Source: Anoxybacillus flavithermus (lineage in GTDB: Bacteria; Bacillota; Bacilli; Bacillales; Anoxybacillaceae). Taken from it: a DNA stretch of 64,000 bases. The position numbers and the translations under genes were made by a program. Shown here in pieces: positions 39,512-48,433 of the stretch. Below the pieces are notes generated by a model. It did not search any database. It worked only from the letters and a program-made list of their open reading frames with translations, and had not been told where the DNA came from. The DNA lies in the NCBI RefSeq assembly GCF_002742685.1, contig NZ_PEDM01000002.1, forward strand, positions 62,001-126,000, in the 5' to 3' direction. The first letter of the stretch is position 1, and the number at the start of each line of letters is the position of its first letter.

Positions 39512-40352
39512 CGTTTTCGCCTCCCATTTGTTGCAATAACGCTTTTTTTCTTTCTTCCGACACGAACGCTCGCTTCGTAAATACGTCATATTGTTGCTCA
39601 CGAACAACATGTAAAATGCTTTTATACATAAGCGCCGCTCCTTTTACAGCAAAACGGGCAGACAGTGGATAAAGAGAAAACATTTTTTCTGCCTCCGCAT
39701 ATCTATTTTCCGCCTCTTGTGCGATATGCTCCCATAAATCAATAAATGAGCTCGTCACTTGACCGAAAGCAATCTGTTGTTCACTCACTCCATACATGTT
39801 CATCCATTCGCGCGGCAAATACACGCGACCGCGCATCATATCTTCACCGACATCGCGCAAAATGTTCGTCAACTGCATCGCTTCTCCAAGCGCGATGGCA
39901 CTTTCTTTTAACTGTTCACGGCGATGGGGCGCTAAAATCGGCAATAACATTAAGCCGACTGTACTTGCCACACAATAACAATAGCGAAGCAACTGTGAAA
40001 ACGTATCATAACGATGAACGGTTAAATCCATTTTTTGCCCTTCAATCATATGCGAAAACGGTTCAGCGTCCATATCATAGCGCGAAAAGACATCGCGAAG
40101 CGCGATCCACATAAAGTCATCATCGGTATGTCCTGCTAAAAACGATTCCCATTGTTTTTCAAACTGTTGCAGTTCTTGATGTGGCTGTTTTCCTTCATCC
40201 ACAATATCATCGACGCGGCGACAAAACGCATAAATGGCCCAAATGGCTTGACGATCATCATACGGAAGAAGGGAAAACGCACGATAAAACGTTTTTGAAT
40301 GATATGCTGTTACCGCTTCACATTGCGCATACGCTTGCCTGATATTCATCAT
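39498..40352 (-). CDS. crtM: Dehydrosqualene (diapophytoene) synthase CrtM
   Basis: The 284-residue protein has the two aspartate-rich motifs of squalene/phytoene synthases: YAFCRRVDDIVDEG near residue 48 and NILRDVGEDMMRGRVYLP near 170. It condenses two prenyl diphosphates head to head. In CrtN-containing Bacillales the substrate is farnesyl diphosphate, giving a C30 product. Two ATGs (40352 and 40349) follow GGAGTGG; the first overlaps the upstream stop by one base. B. subtilis yisP, a member of the same family, occupies the corresponding locus. Confidence 0.88.
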   Translation of the reverse strand: MMNIRQAYAQCEAVTAYHSKTFYRAFSLLPYDDRQAIWAIYAFCRRVDDIVDEGKQPHQELQQFEKQWESFLAGHTDDDFMWIALRDVFSRYDMDAEPFSHMIEGQKMDLTVHRYDTFSQLLRYCYCVASTVGLMLLPILAPHRREQLKESAIALGEAMQLTNILRDVGEDMMRGRVYLPREWMNMYGVSEQQIAFGQVTSSFIDLWEHIAQEAENRYAEAEKMFSLYPLSARFAVKGAALMYKSILHVVREQQYDVFTKRAFVSEERKKALLQQMGGENVEVG

Positions 40353-41773
40353 TATCCACTCCAATCATGCGATATTTGTTGTGCACATAACTTTGCCCCT
40401 TGCATGACAACTGGTACCCCTCCACCGGGATGAACAGATGCTCCAACACGATACACGTTTTCATAACGTGTCGACTTCACTTGTGGGCGAAATGGACCCG
40501 ATTGAAATAACGTCGGGGCGATCCCGAACATCCCTCCATCATACAATCCTTCGTTGTGCGCATCAAGCGGCGTACGAACATGCATCCATTCCATTTCCTT
40601 CTTCAAGTTTGGAAACGCCCGTTTCTCCACTTCATCAACGATGCGAGAAATCCAATGTTGTTGTATTGTCCAATCAATATGGCGCCCACTCGGCACAGGA
40701 ATCAATACATATAACACGCTTTTCCCTTCAGGTGCTAACGAACGATCGACCGCTGACGGATAAAACGTATAAAATGACGGGTCTTTCGGGACAACTTTTC
40801 GAACAAAGACGTCGTCCATATGTTGTTTAAAATTAGGCGGTAAAAAAAATTGATGAATCGGTGCATCGTATGTGCGGCTAAGTCCGATATAAAGCAACAC
40901 GCAGCTCGATGAAGGAGTCCACGTTCGTTTGTTCGTCATCATCGTCGGTTCATCTGTATTCATAACAACTGCATCGAAACAGTGCATTTCCCCTTGGGCA
41001 TAAAGCGCTTCTATTTTTGAACCGTTCACTTCGTACCGTTCCACTTCCGTTTGCAATCGAACGTTAACTCCTGCTTCTTCTAGCTTTCTTGTAAGTAAAG
41101 AAACGAGACTTGCATACCCTCCTTTTACGTAATACACGCCGTGCGCATGCTCGCTAAACGAAACGAGCGAATAAAGCGATGGCGTTGTGTACGGATTTCC
41201 ACCAATATATAACGTTTGTAACGAGTAAGCAAGCTGCAACCGTTCGTCGTGAAAATAACGACTCATGCTCGTTTTCACAGATTGATAGGCGCGCATGCGT
41301 GAAAAAAGCGATATCGTCTCTTTCGTAAAAAACGTTTGTTTCTTTATAAATGACTTCGTTAAAATGAGCTCATCACCTTTAGTAAAATATTCCCTCATCT
41401 CATTCATAAAACGTTGAAATCCTTTTTCTTCCCCAGGAAACAGACGAGCAATTTCTTCTACTTGTCTTTCTTCTTCCGCATATTTTGTATACGATATGCC
41501 GTCCGCAAAATGAATCGTATACATCGGATCACAGCGAACAAGCTCGTATTCATCTTCCGTTACGCCAACGTCGGCAAGAAAGTCACGCAATTTTTCTGGC
41601 AACAATACGATCGTTGGACCGGCGTCAATGCGAAACCCTTCTCGCTCAATAAACGAAAGACGCCCACCAAGTCGGTCGTTTTTCTCAAAAATAGTCACAT
41701 GCGCGCCGCTCTTTGCCAGCAATAGCGCCGTCATTATGCCGCCAATTCCGCCACCGACAATGGCAATGTTCAT
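40352..41773 (-). CDS. crtN: Dehydrosqualene desaturase CrtN-like
   Basis: The 473-residue flavoprotein starts MNIAIVGGGIGGIMTALLLAKSG and ends with GASVHPGGGVPVVMQGAKL, close to the S. aureus CrtN pattern (ASTHPGAGVPIV). CrtN introduces three or four double bonds into dehydrosqualene to give yellow or orange C30 polyenes. The ATG at 41773 overlaps the upstream stop by one base (TAATG), so translation is coupled. Of the three related genes here, this and the upstream one are the desaturase candidates. Confidence 0.83.
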   Translation of the reverse strand: MNIAIVGGGIGGIMTALLLAKSGAHVTIFEKNDRLGGRLSFIEREGFRIDAGPTIVLLPEKLRDFLADVGVTEDEYELVRCDPMYTIHFADGISYTKYAEEERQVEEIARLFPGEEKGFQRFMNEMREYFTKGDELILTKSFIKKQTFFTKETISLFSRMRAYQSVKTSMSRYFHDERLQLAYSLQTLYIGGNPYTTPSLYSLVSFSEHAHGVYYVKGGYASLVSLLTRKLEEAGVNVRLQTEVERYEVNGSKIEALYAQGEMHCFDAVVMNTDEPTMMTNKRTWTPSSSCVLLYIGLSRTYDAPIHQFFLPPNFKQHMDDVFVRKVVPKDPSFYTFYPSAVDRSLAPEGKSVLYVLIPVPSGRHIDWTIQQHWISRIVDEVEKRAFPNLKKEMEWMHVRTPLDAHNEGLYDGGMFGIAPTLFQSGPFRPQVKSTRYENVYRVGASVHPGGGVPVVMQGAKLCAQQISHDWSG

Positions 41774-43293
41774 TACGCTTCCCTCCGCTTTGGCAAATCA
41801 CCAACAGGAATGAGCGGCTGACGATGAGCTTGTAATATACCGTTTGCGGTAATGCGAGCCGATTCAAAAATCGTCGGCAATCCGCTTCCCGGATGCGTCC
41901 CGCCACCGACAAGCCAACAATGTTGCAACTCTTCAAATTCGTTATGTGGACGAAACACCATCATTTGTGATAACTGATGCCCTAAGTTAAACGTCGCCCC
42001 TTCGTAAACGAATATGTCATGCTCCCAATCGTGCGGGGTAATGATTTTTTCATATTCAATATGTTGTTCCATACGTCCCCATCCTAACTTTTTCGCGAGC
42101 GTATCCCATAGTTTTTGGCGAAACGGTCCTTTCTCTTTTTCCCAATCAATTCCGCTCGTATTGTTCGGCACAGGTGCTAAAATGTAAAGGGCACTTTTTC
42201 CTTTCGGTGCAACCGTCGCATCAGTTATAGCAGCATGTTGCACGTAAATGGACGGATCGTGTGGAATCGTTTTTTCTTTCGTAATTTCATCGACGTTTCG
42301 CTTATAATCGTCCGCAAATATAATTGTATGATGAGCAAGATCAACCGGCTTGTTTATCCCGACGTACATCATAAACGTCGAACATGAATATTTCTTTTTT
42401 TGCAATTTTTCTTTGCGATATTTTTTTAATACACCGTCATCGACGAGATTCGTCATCGCATGGGCAAAATCGGCATTAATAATCACTTCATCAGCCGACA
42501 CTTTTTCACCATTTTCTAATATGACCCCTTTCACAGTCGTGCCATCAAGCCAAAGCTTTCGCACTCCTGTATTCACATGCACGCTTCCTCCATATTCTTC
42601 AACGATGCGCGCCATCGCTTTTGGAATTTCATTTAACCCGCCGATGACGTGATAAATGCCGTATGCATGTTCCATGTAAGATAAAATGGAAAACGCACCT
42701 GGACATTCCCACGGGGACATGCCTAAATATTTCGCTTGAAACGTAAATGCTAACCGAAGACGCTCATCATTAAAATATCGGCTTAATATGTCGTATAGCG
42801 ATTGTGACAACGTCAGCTGCGGCAATGCTTTCAACACGGTCGGACGCAAATAGTGGTACAGTCGGTCCATTTTACTTTGTAAAATCGGTGCGAGCGCCTG
42901 CAACTTCCGTTCGTTTTCATTCATAAACCGGTCATAACCGTCTTCGTTCCCAGGAAATTGTGCCGCAATTTGTTCTTTCATTTTTTTCCGATTCATCGTC
43001 ATCGCTAACTTTACATCATTGAAAACGAGTTCGTACATCGGATCTAATTCGACAAGTTGGACATAGTCATGTATGTTTCTTCCTGCTGCTGCAAATAACT
43101 CTTCAATAATATGAGGCATGCTTAAAAATGTCGGACCGATATCAAAGCGGTATTCACCGAGCTCGAATCGTCCATTTCGTCCTCCTACGTACGGTTGTTT
43201 TTCAAATACAGTGACATCATATCCTTTCGCCGCCAGCAACATCGCGGCAGCAAGCCCGCCAGGTCCCGCTCCGACGACAACGATTTTTTTCAC
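41773..43293 (-). CDS. CrtI/CrtN-family carotenoid desaturase, first gene of the carotenoid operon
   Basis: The 506-residue flavoprotein has KKIVVVGAGPGGLAAAMLLAAKG as FAD loop and the C-terminal GGGTHPGSGLPTIFESARI, the classical phytoene-desaturase signature. A desaturase or a chain-end oxidase (CrtNc-like) is possible. The start is GTG at 43293, 6 bases after AGGAG; an earlier in-frame GTG at 43302 overlaps that ribosome site. A TATAAT at 43335-43330 (minus strand) is a plausible -10 for the operon. Confidence 0.82.
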   Translation of the reverse strand: MKKIVVVGAGPGGLAAAMLLAAKGYDVTVFEKQPYVGGRNGRFELGEYRFDIGPTFLSMPHIIEELFAAAGRNIHDYVQLVELDPMYELVFNDVKLAMTMNRKKMKEQIAAQFPGNEDGYDRFMNENERKLQALAPILQSKMDRLYHYLRPTVLKALPQLTLSQSLYDILSRYFNDERLRLAFTFQAKYLGMSPWECPGAFSILSYMEHAYGIYHVIGGLNEIPKAMARIVEEYGGSVHVNTGVRKLWLDGTTVKGVILENGEKVSADEVIINADFAHAMTNLVDDGVLKKYRKEKLQKKKYSCSTFMMYVGINKPVDLAHHTIIFADDYKRNVDEITKEKTIPHDPSIYVQHAAITDATVAPKGKSALYILAPVPNNTSGIDWEKEKGPFRQKLWDTLAKKLGWGRMEQHIEYEKIITPHDWEHDIFVYEGATFNLGHQLSQMMVFRPHNEFEELQHCWLVGGGTHPGSGLPTIFESARITANGILQAHRQPLIPVGDLPKRREA

Positions 43294-43329
43294 ACTATCC
43301 ACTCCTAATTAAACAAAAGTTATACAAAT

Positions 43330-43335
43330 ATTATA
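43330..43335 (-). promoter_or_regulatory. Candidate -10 element of the carotenoid operon
   Basis: A perfect TATAAT on the minus strand lies 37 bases before the GTG start, within the gap after the asnO terminator. The -35 region is not convincing (TTCCTG at 16-base spacing), so an activator or an alternative sigma factor may be involved. Confidence 0.4.
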
Positions 43336-43359
43336 CAAGATAAATGAAAAACAGGAAAG

Positions 43360-43390
43360 AAAAAAGACAGCCGTTTTTTTAGCTGTCTGT
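43360..43390 (-). terminator. Intrinsic terminator after asnO
   Basis: On the minus strand the stem AGACAGC/GCTGTCT (43388-43382 with 43371-43365), with an A-rich loop, is followed by TTTTTC. The asnO stop codon is in the loop. It separates asnO from the carotenoid operon. Confidence 0.8.
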
Positions 43391-45229
43391 TAACCGAATG
43401 TTATAATGCTCAAACCATTCGTGAAATTGAATGAAATACGCTAACAGCTGCGGGCCAGACATAAGCTGACCAAACCATGGAATGCGAAACGATTGCCCTT
43501 TCGTTTCCACTAATTCCTTTAACTTCTTTCGATCAAACAATTCATATAAAACGGACGAGCGATTCGTTAAAATCGTCTCTAGCCGTTCAGCCACGATGTC
43601 CGTATAACGTGGATGATGTGTTTTCGGATACGGACTTTTTTTCCGATACAATACGTCATTTGGTAAAATACCTTCAAACGCTTTGCGTAAAATTCCTTTT
43701 TCACGATTGTTGTGCATTTTCATCTCCCACGGAATGTTCCATACATACTCAACGAGGCGATGATCCGCAAACGGTACGCGTACTTCTAAGCTGGCAGCCA
43801 TGCTCATGCGGTCTTTCCGATCTAACAACGTCGTCATAAACCAAATCATATTTAAATAAAACAATTCACGGCGGCGCGCTTCTTCGGCGCTTTCTCCGTC
43901 TGCGTGAGGAACTTCACGAAGCGTTTCTTTATAACGCATATCGGCATACTCATGAAGCGGAAGTTTTTCACGCCACGTTTCACTTAAAAGATCGAACCGT
44001 TCATCTAACGACCGCATCCACGGAAATCCGTCTCGCTCAAAATCTTCTTTTCTATGGAACCATGGATAACCTCCAAAAATTTCGTCGGCACATTCACCTG
44101 ACAAACTAACAACAAACTGTTGCTTAATTTGACGGCAAAACCAAAGGAGCGATGAATCAATATCCGCCATCCCCGGCAAATCACGGGCAACGACTGCCGC
44201 TTTTAAATCATCGGCTAATTGTTGTTGAGAAATGACGCACGTATGATGAACGGTTTGGAATGCATCTGACATTTGTTTAATCCACGGTCCGTCGCTGTTC
44301 GGTTGAAAGGCGTTCGCTGTAAAATATTGTTCATTTTCTTCGTAATCAATGGAATACGTATGAAGAGGAGCTTTCCCTTCACGTTCAAACGCCTTCGCTG
44401 CAATCGCCGTAATCGCGCTCGAATCCACCCCACCTGATAAAAACGTACACACCGGAACGTCTGAAACGAGTTGGCGTGTAATCGCATCGATCAGCAACGT
44501 TCGAATATGCTCTACCGTTTCATCAAACGAATGAACGTGTGGGGCACTTTTGACGTTCCAATAACGCCATTGACGGACGCCACGCTCGGCAACGATCATC
44601 GCATGCGCTGGTCGCAGTTCATGAATCGTTCGAAATACGCCATGTCCAGGCGTACGTGAAGGGCCGAGCGCTAAAATTTCGCATAAACTTTCGCGATCAA
44701 TTTCGGCACGAACGTTTGGATGAGCCAAAATCGCTTTAATTTCTGAAGCGAATAAAAACTCCCTTTGTTCATATCGATAAAAGAGCGGTTTGACTCCTAA
44801 ACGATCGCGTGCTAAAAACAACTGTTTTCGTTCACCATCCCACACCGCAAACGCGAAAATACCATTTAAATAGTCGACACATTGTTCACGCCATTCCATA
44901 TATGCCGTAAGCAACACTTCTGTATCGGAATGCCCTTGGAACGTATACCCTTTTTTCAATAACTGCTTACGAATATCTTCCGTATTATACAGCTCACCAT
45001 TATAACAAATCGTATAAACATAGCCGTTTTTCGTTCGCGTCATCGGCTGTACACCACCTGCCGGATCGACAACGACAAGACGCTTATGTCCAAAGGCAAC
45101 ATGGTCATCAAGCCATACATTCGTATCATCGGGCCCTCGGTAAGAGAGCGTATTAGCCATCATGAGCACTGTTTCTTTCTCTTGACGTAAATGACGCCCA
45201 AAATGAACCCATCCGGTAATTCCGCACAC
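43379..45229 (-). CDS. asnO: Asparagine synthetase (glutamine-hydrolysing), AsnO-like
   Basis: The 616-residue enzyme starts with Cys directly after the initiator (CGITGWVHFG). That Cys must be the free N-terminal nucleophile of class II amidotransferases, which fixes the start at GTG 45229. Other marks are SYRGPDD, the SGGVDSSAI ATP-pyrophosphatase loop (FLSGGVDSS) and GECADEIFGGYPWF. It makes asparagine from aspartate, glutamine and ATP. B. subtilis AsnO (614 residues, YisO) lies in the same neighbourhood and is linked to sporulation. The gene is divergent from the yisN-like gene. Confidence 0.93.
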   Translation of the reverse strand: MCGITGWVHFGRHLRQEKETVLMMANTLSYRGPDDTNVWLDDHVAFGHKRLVVVDPAGGVQPMTRTKNGYVYTICYNGELYNTEDIRKQLLKKGYTFQGHSDTEVLLTAYMEWREQCVDYLNGIFAFAVWDGERKQLFLARDRLGVKPLFYRYEQREFLFASEIKAILAHPNVRAEIDRESLCEILALGPSRTPGHGVFRTIHELRPAHAMIVAERGVRQWRYWNVKSAPHVHSFDETVEHIRTLLIDAITRQLVSDVPVCTFLSGGVDSSAITAIAAKAFEREGKAPLHTYSIDYEENEQYFTANAFQPNSDGPWIKQMSDAFQTVHHTCVISQQQLADDLKAAVVARDLPGMADIDSSLLWFCRQIKQQFVVSLSGECADEIFGGYPWFHRKEDFERDGFPWMRSLDERFDLLSETWREKLPLHEYADMRYKETLREVPHADGESAEEARRRELFYLNMIWFMTTLLDRKDRMSMAASLEVRVPFADHRLVEYVWNIPWEMKMHNNREKGILRKAFEGILPNDVLYRKKSPYPKTHHPRYTDIVAERLETILTNRSSVLYELFDRKKLKELVETKGQSFRIPWFGQLMSGPQLLAYFIQFHEWFEHYNIRLTDS

Positions 45230-45353
45230 GTCAATCATTCCCTTCTGTTGTGAACAAGTATGAAGCATGCTTTTATTTTATGCATCGTTTATATAAATGA
45301 TGAGTTGTCTATAATGGCGTACGAAGGGAATTGATTCGAAAGGAGTGGAGCAA

Positions 45354-45875
45354 ATGGATCGCCTTACAACATTGCGCGCACAAAAACGAGCTTACATATA
45401 CGGTGTTGTTGAACAAGTAAATGGGGAATGGATATTTTTTGATGAAGATGACGATGCGCATGAATTAACAAGTTTACCTGAAGAAGTAGAATTGTTTCGC
45501 TTTGGTCAATGGATCAAGGGATGGCTCGGAGAACATGGAGACATATATATATCAGAACGTTATGCATTAAAAAACGGTGACCGTCTTCGCTACATGAAAC
45601 CGTTGTCGCACGCATACGAACAATGGCTTGCTCAGCTACCCGATCACGCGTTTTTTCATTTTATTCACTTAATTAACGAGTGGCATTTTTCCGTATATGA
45701 CTGTTTGTATTGTTACAATTATATGCTATTTTCCGAAAGCGGCGTAAATTTTTTAATGTTTGATAACTCATTGGATATGTGCAACGTGCAACATTATTTT
45801 GATGGAAACGAACATCGTTTCGAACTGACATTGCAAACGGGAAAAAAAATGATTGGCGTACAACTCGATCATTGA
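45354..45875 (+). CDS. yisN: DUF2777 protein (YisN-like)
   Basis: The 173-residue protein is a small, acidic, Tyr/Cys-rich cytosolic protein with EWHFSVYDCLYCYNYMLFSESGVNFLMFDN in its middle. I recognise it mainly by its position next to asnO, where B. subtilis has yisN, and by the N-terminal pattern AQKRAYIYGVVEQVNGEWIFFDEDD. No biochemical function is known to me. The ATG at 45354 follows AAAGGAG. TATAAT at 45310-45315 is a possible -10. Its end overlaps the convergent GGDEF-EAL gene by 7 bases. Confidence 0.75.
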   Translation: MDRLTTLRAQKRAYIYGVVEQVNGEWIFFDEDDDAHELTSLPEEVELFRFGQWIKGWLGEHGDIYISERYALKNGDRLRYMKPLSHAYEQWLAQLPDHAFFHFIHLINEWHFSVYDCLYCYNYMLFSESGVNFLMFDNSLDMCNVQHYFDGNEHRFELTLQTGKKMIGVQLDH

Positions 45876-47830
45876 ATGATGGATTCGCTTCCTTGCAACA
45901 CTTGTTTTTCAAATTGTTCCGCAGGAAGCGGCTTGAAAATCGCGTATCCTTGCGCATAATGACATTTTAATCGTTTCAACAATTTGATTTGCTCAGCCGT
46001 TTCAACGCCTTCTGCGACAACTTTTAAGCGCAAACCGTGCCCCATCGTAATAATCGATTTGACGATCGCAATGTCCGAACGATCTTTATGAAGCTGATAA
46101 ATAAACGATCGGTCAATTTTTAACGTGTTAATCGGCAAATCTTTTAAGTAGCTAAGCGATGAATAGCCTGTGCCAAAATCATCAATCGACACATGAACAC
46201 CGAGCTGTTGCAGTTTTTTCATGACGTGGATGCTGTAATACATGTTACGCAACATGGAACTTTCTGTTAATTCTAAATGTAAACAATGCGCGGGCAGTTT
46301 CGATTGCTTAAGCGCTTGTTCCACATCTTCAAAAAATGTCGGATGTTGAAATTGGGCAGCAGACACGTTGACAGAAATCATTAACGAACCAAAACCGAGA
46401 TCGTGCCATTTTTTCGTTTGCATGCATGCTTCTTTTAACACCCAGCGCCCAAGATCGTGAATGAAACCAATTTCTTCTGCAATCGGAATAAACTCAAGCG
46501 GAGAAACAAGGCCGATTTTCGGATGTTTCCAACGTAACAACGCTTCGCTGCCAATGATTTTTCCAGACATTAAATCGAGAAGCGGTTGATAAACAAGAAA
46601 ACATTCATTTTTTTCGAGCGCTTTTCGTAAATATCGCTCAAGCTCGACGCGATACATCACTTGTTCATTCATTTTTGTCGCGTACAATTTCACATTGTTG
46701 CCACCGTTTTGTTTCGCGCGATTGACTGCTGTATCGGCATTTTTTAAGAGCGAATGTGCATCTACACCATCCGTTGGATAAAAGCTAACACCGACGCTTG
46801 CCGTTAAAAAAAACTCTTTTTCTTCATATACAATCGGTAAAGCAATTTGTTGGAGCAACTTCTTCGTCCATTCAATAACCGTATGAGCATCTGTTCGTTT
46901 CGTTAGCAGTAGGCTAAACTTATCCCCTCCGAAACGCCCGAAATGCGCACCGGATGGCAATATGTTTTTTATTCGCTCGGCCATTTGCTTTAATATTTCA
47001 TCTCCTCCGTAATGACCGATTGTATCGTTTACAATTTTAAATCGATCCATATCAATAAACAAGACGGCAAGTGTATCCCCTTTTTCTTTCGCCTTTTCAA
47101 TTGCGTTTTTCACTATATTTGTAAATTGCAACCGATTCGGCAGCCCCGTGTCGATATCGTGATAGGCGATATATTTCATATGTTCTTCTGCTCGCTTTTG
47201 TTCAGTAATGTCACGCCCAATGCCGTAAATACCAACCTTTTCCCCGTCTACGATAATCGGGACGTTTTTAATTTGGAATAAATACACTTCTCCTGATTTC
47301 GCTGGGATTTCTAAATTGTATTGTTGCACTTTCCCTTTTAGCGCACGATAAAAATAGCGGCGCACGCGCGGAATATCTTCTTTTTTAATGTAGTGAAGCG
47401 AGTTTGTATGCAAAATTTCTTCTGCCTTATACCCAAACACTCGTTCAAACGCAGGATTGACGCTTGTAAAATTGCCTTCTAAATCGGTGGAATATACAAT
47501 ATCTGGATTATGTTCGAATAAAGAGCGGTAATATTGTTCCGATAGCTTCATTTTTTGACGCATCTCGTCCATATCGGCTCGACAATCGTCAACAACGAGG
47601 GCACAAATGACTGCTTGCTCCGATGCATCCCCAATCATCGGAAAAAGCTGCGCTTGGGGCAAATGATGCTGTACGTATTGTTCGACTTGCATCCGAAACG
47701 AAGGGGAAAGCGAAGAAACAAAAATCGCTAGCTGGTCGTACTCATATAAACGATAGTCGCTCACCCATCGTTCCCAATCCGCAAACGTGTTGCAAACCGT
47801 TTGAAATAATTTCATCCCCTTTTTTCCCAC
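45869..47830 (-). CDS. PAS-GGDEF-EAL protein, probable c-di-GMP phosphodiesterase with degenerate cyclase site
   Basis: The 653-residue soluble protein has an unassigned N-terminal 95 residues, a PAS domain at about 105-220 (SLFEHNPDIVYSTDLEGNFTSVNPAFERVFGY), a GGDEF domain (230-385) and an EAL domain (395-645). The cyclase motif reads GRFGGDKF, with K304 replacing the second acidic residue, so diguanylate cyclase activity is doubtful. The EAL side is complete: EALLRW, ELTESSM, DDFGTGYSSL and VVAEGVET. It probably hydrolyses c-di-GMP under PAS control. The start is unclear: GTG 47830 and ATG 47815 both have poor ribosome-site spacing. Confidence 0.88.
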   Translation of the reverse strand: MGKKGMKLFQTVCNTFADWERWVSDYRLYEYDQLAIFVSSLSPSFRMQVEQYVQHHLPQAQLFPMIGDASEQAVICALVVDDCRADMDEMRQKMKLSEQYYRSLFEHNPDIVYSTDLEGNFTSVNPAFERVFGYKAEEILHTNSLHYIKKEDIPRVRRYFYRALKGKVQQYNLEIPAKSGEVYLFQIKNVPIIVDGEKVGIYGIGRDITEQKRAEEHMKYIAYHDIDTGLPNRLQFTNIVKNAIEKAKEKGDTLAVLFIDMDRFKIVNDTIGHYGGDEILKQMAERIKNILPSGAHFGRFGGDKFSLLLTKRTDAHTVIEWTKKLLQQIALPIVYEEKEFFLTASVGVSFYPTDGVDAHSLLKNADTAVNRAKQNGGNNVKLYATKMNEQVMYRVELERYLRKALEKNECFLVYQPLLDLMSGKIIGSEALLRWKHPKIGLVSPLEFIPIAEEIGFIHDLGRWVLKEACMQTKKWHDLGFGSLMISVNVSAAQFQHPTFFEDVEQALKQSKLPAHCLHLELTESSMLRNMYYSIHVMKKLQQLGVHVSIDDFGTGYSSLSYLKDLPINTLKIDRSFIYQLHKDRSDIAIVKSIITMGHGLRLKVVAEGVETAEQIKLLKRLKCHYAQGYAIFKPLPAEQFEKQVLQGSESIIQ

Positions 47831-47907
47831 TCTTTCTTTCTCTTTGTATTTTTAGAATTATCAATCAATTATCATTATAGCACATTTCCATATGGTAGAA
47901 AAAGATA

Positions 47908-47931
47908 AAAGTTGGCGAATATGCCAACTTT
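47908..47931 (-). terminator. Hairpin terminator at the end of yisL
   Basis: A perfect 9-bp inverted repeat (47931-47923 with 47916-47908, loop 6) contains the yisL stop codon in its stem. On the minus strand it continues into TATCTTTTTC. It separates yisL from the c-di-GMP gene. Confidence 0.65.
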
Positions 47932-48286
47932 ACGAAAAGAATGAAAAACCGAACGGCAATTTAAATCCAAGATATAACACAACGACAAACGCAATAATGA
48001 ACTGAAGCCAAAGCACGTTCGTATTTTTTCCTTTGGCTGTCCGAACGAGAATCATTTCCATCGTTCCGATGACCCATAAACCGACAATCACTTTGACGAT
48101 ATACAAAAACGGAAATGAGGACATGCTATGTAAAATCCACGCACCTGTCGCAATGATCAAAATATAAAATAAGCGCAACAACATGTGCAACATTTTTGTT
48201 TTTTCATGTCCTTTCGCTTGAAACGTAATTGCAACGACAAATAAAATAAGCGCAACGACCCACGTTGTAATATGCGCATGTGTCAT
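47930..48286 (-). CDS. yisL: YisL-family membrane protein (DUF1516)
   Basis: The 118-residue protein is almost entirely hydrophobic with four transmembrane helices: TTWVVALILFVVAIT, MLLRLFYILIIATGAWIL, FLYIVKVIVGLWVIG and WLQFIIAFVVVLYLGF. It begins MTHAHITTW, characteristic of the YisL/DUF1516 family. The function is unknown. In B. subtilis yisL also sits next to yisK. AAAGGAG precedes the ATG. Confidence 0.85.
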   Translation of the reverse strand: MTHAHITTWVVALILFVVAITFQAKGHEKTKMLHMLLRLFYILIIATGAWILHSMSSFPFLYIVKVIVGLWVIGTMEMILVRTAKGKNTNVLWLQFIIAFVVVLYLGFKLPFGFSFFS

Positions 48287-48433
48287 AACTATGCTCCTTT
48301 CTTTATTTGATATATGCCTATGATAGCACGTCTGTATATGAATTGAAAAAGAAAACGCTCTCCTTTTCTATTTACTTTCTATATGCACTTCAAGTATGTT
48401 ATATATGTGACGATCGAAATAGGAGGGATTGAC

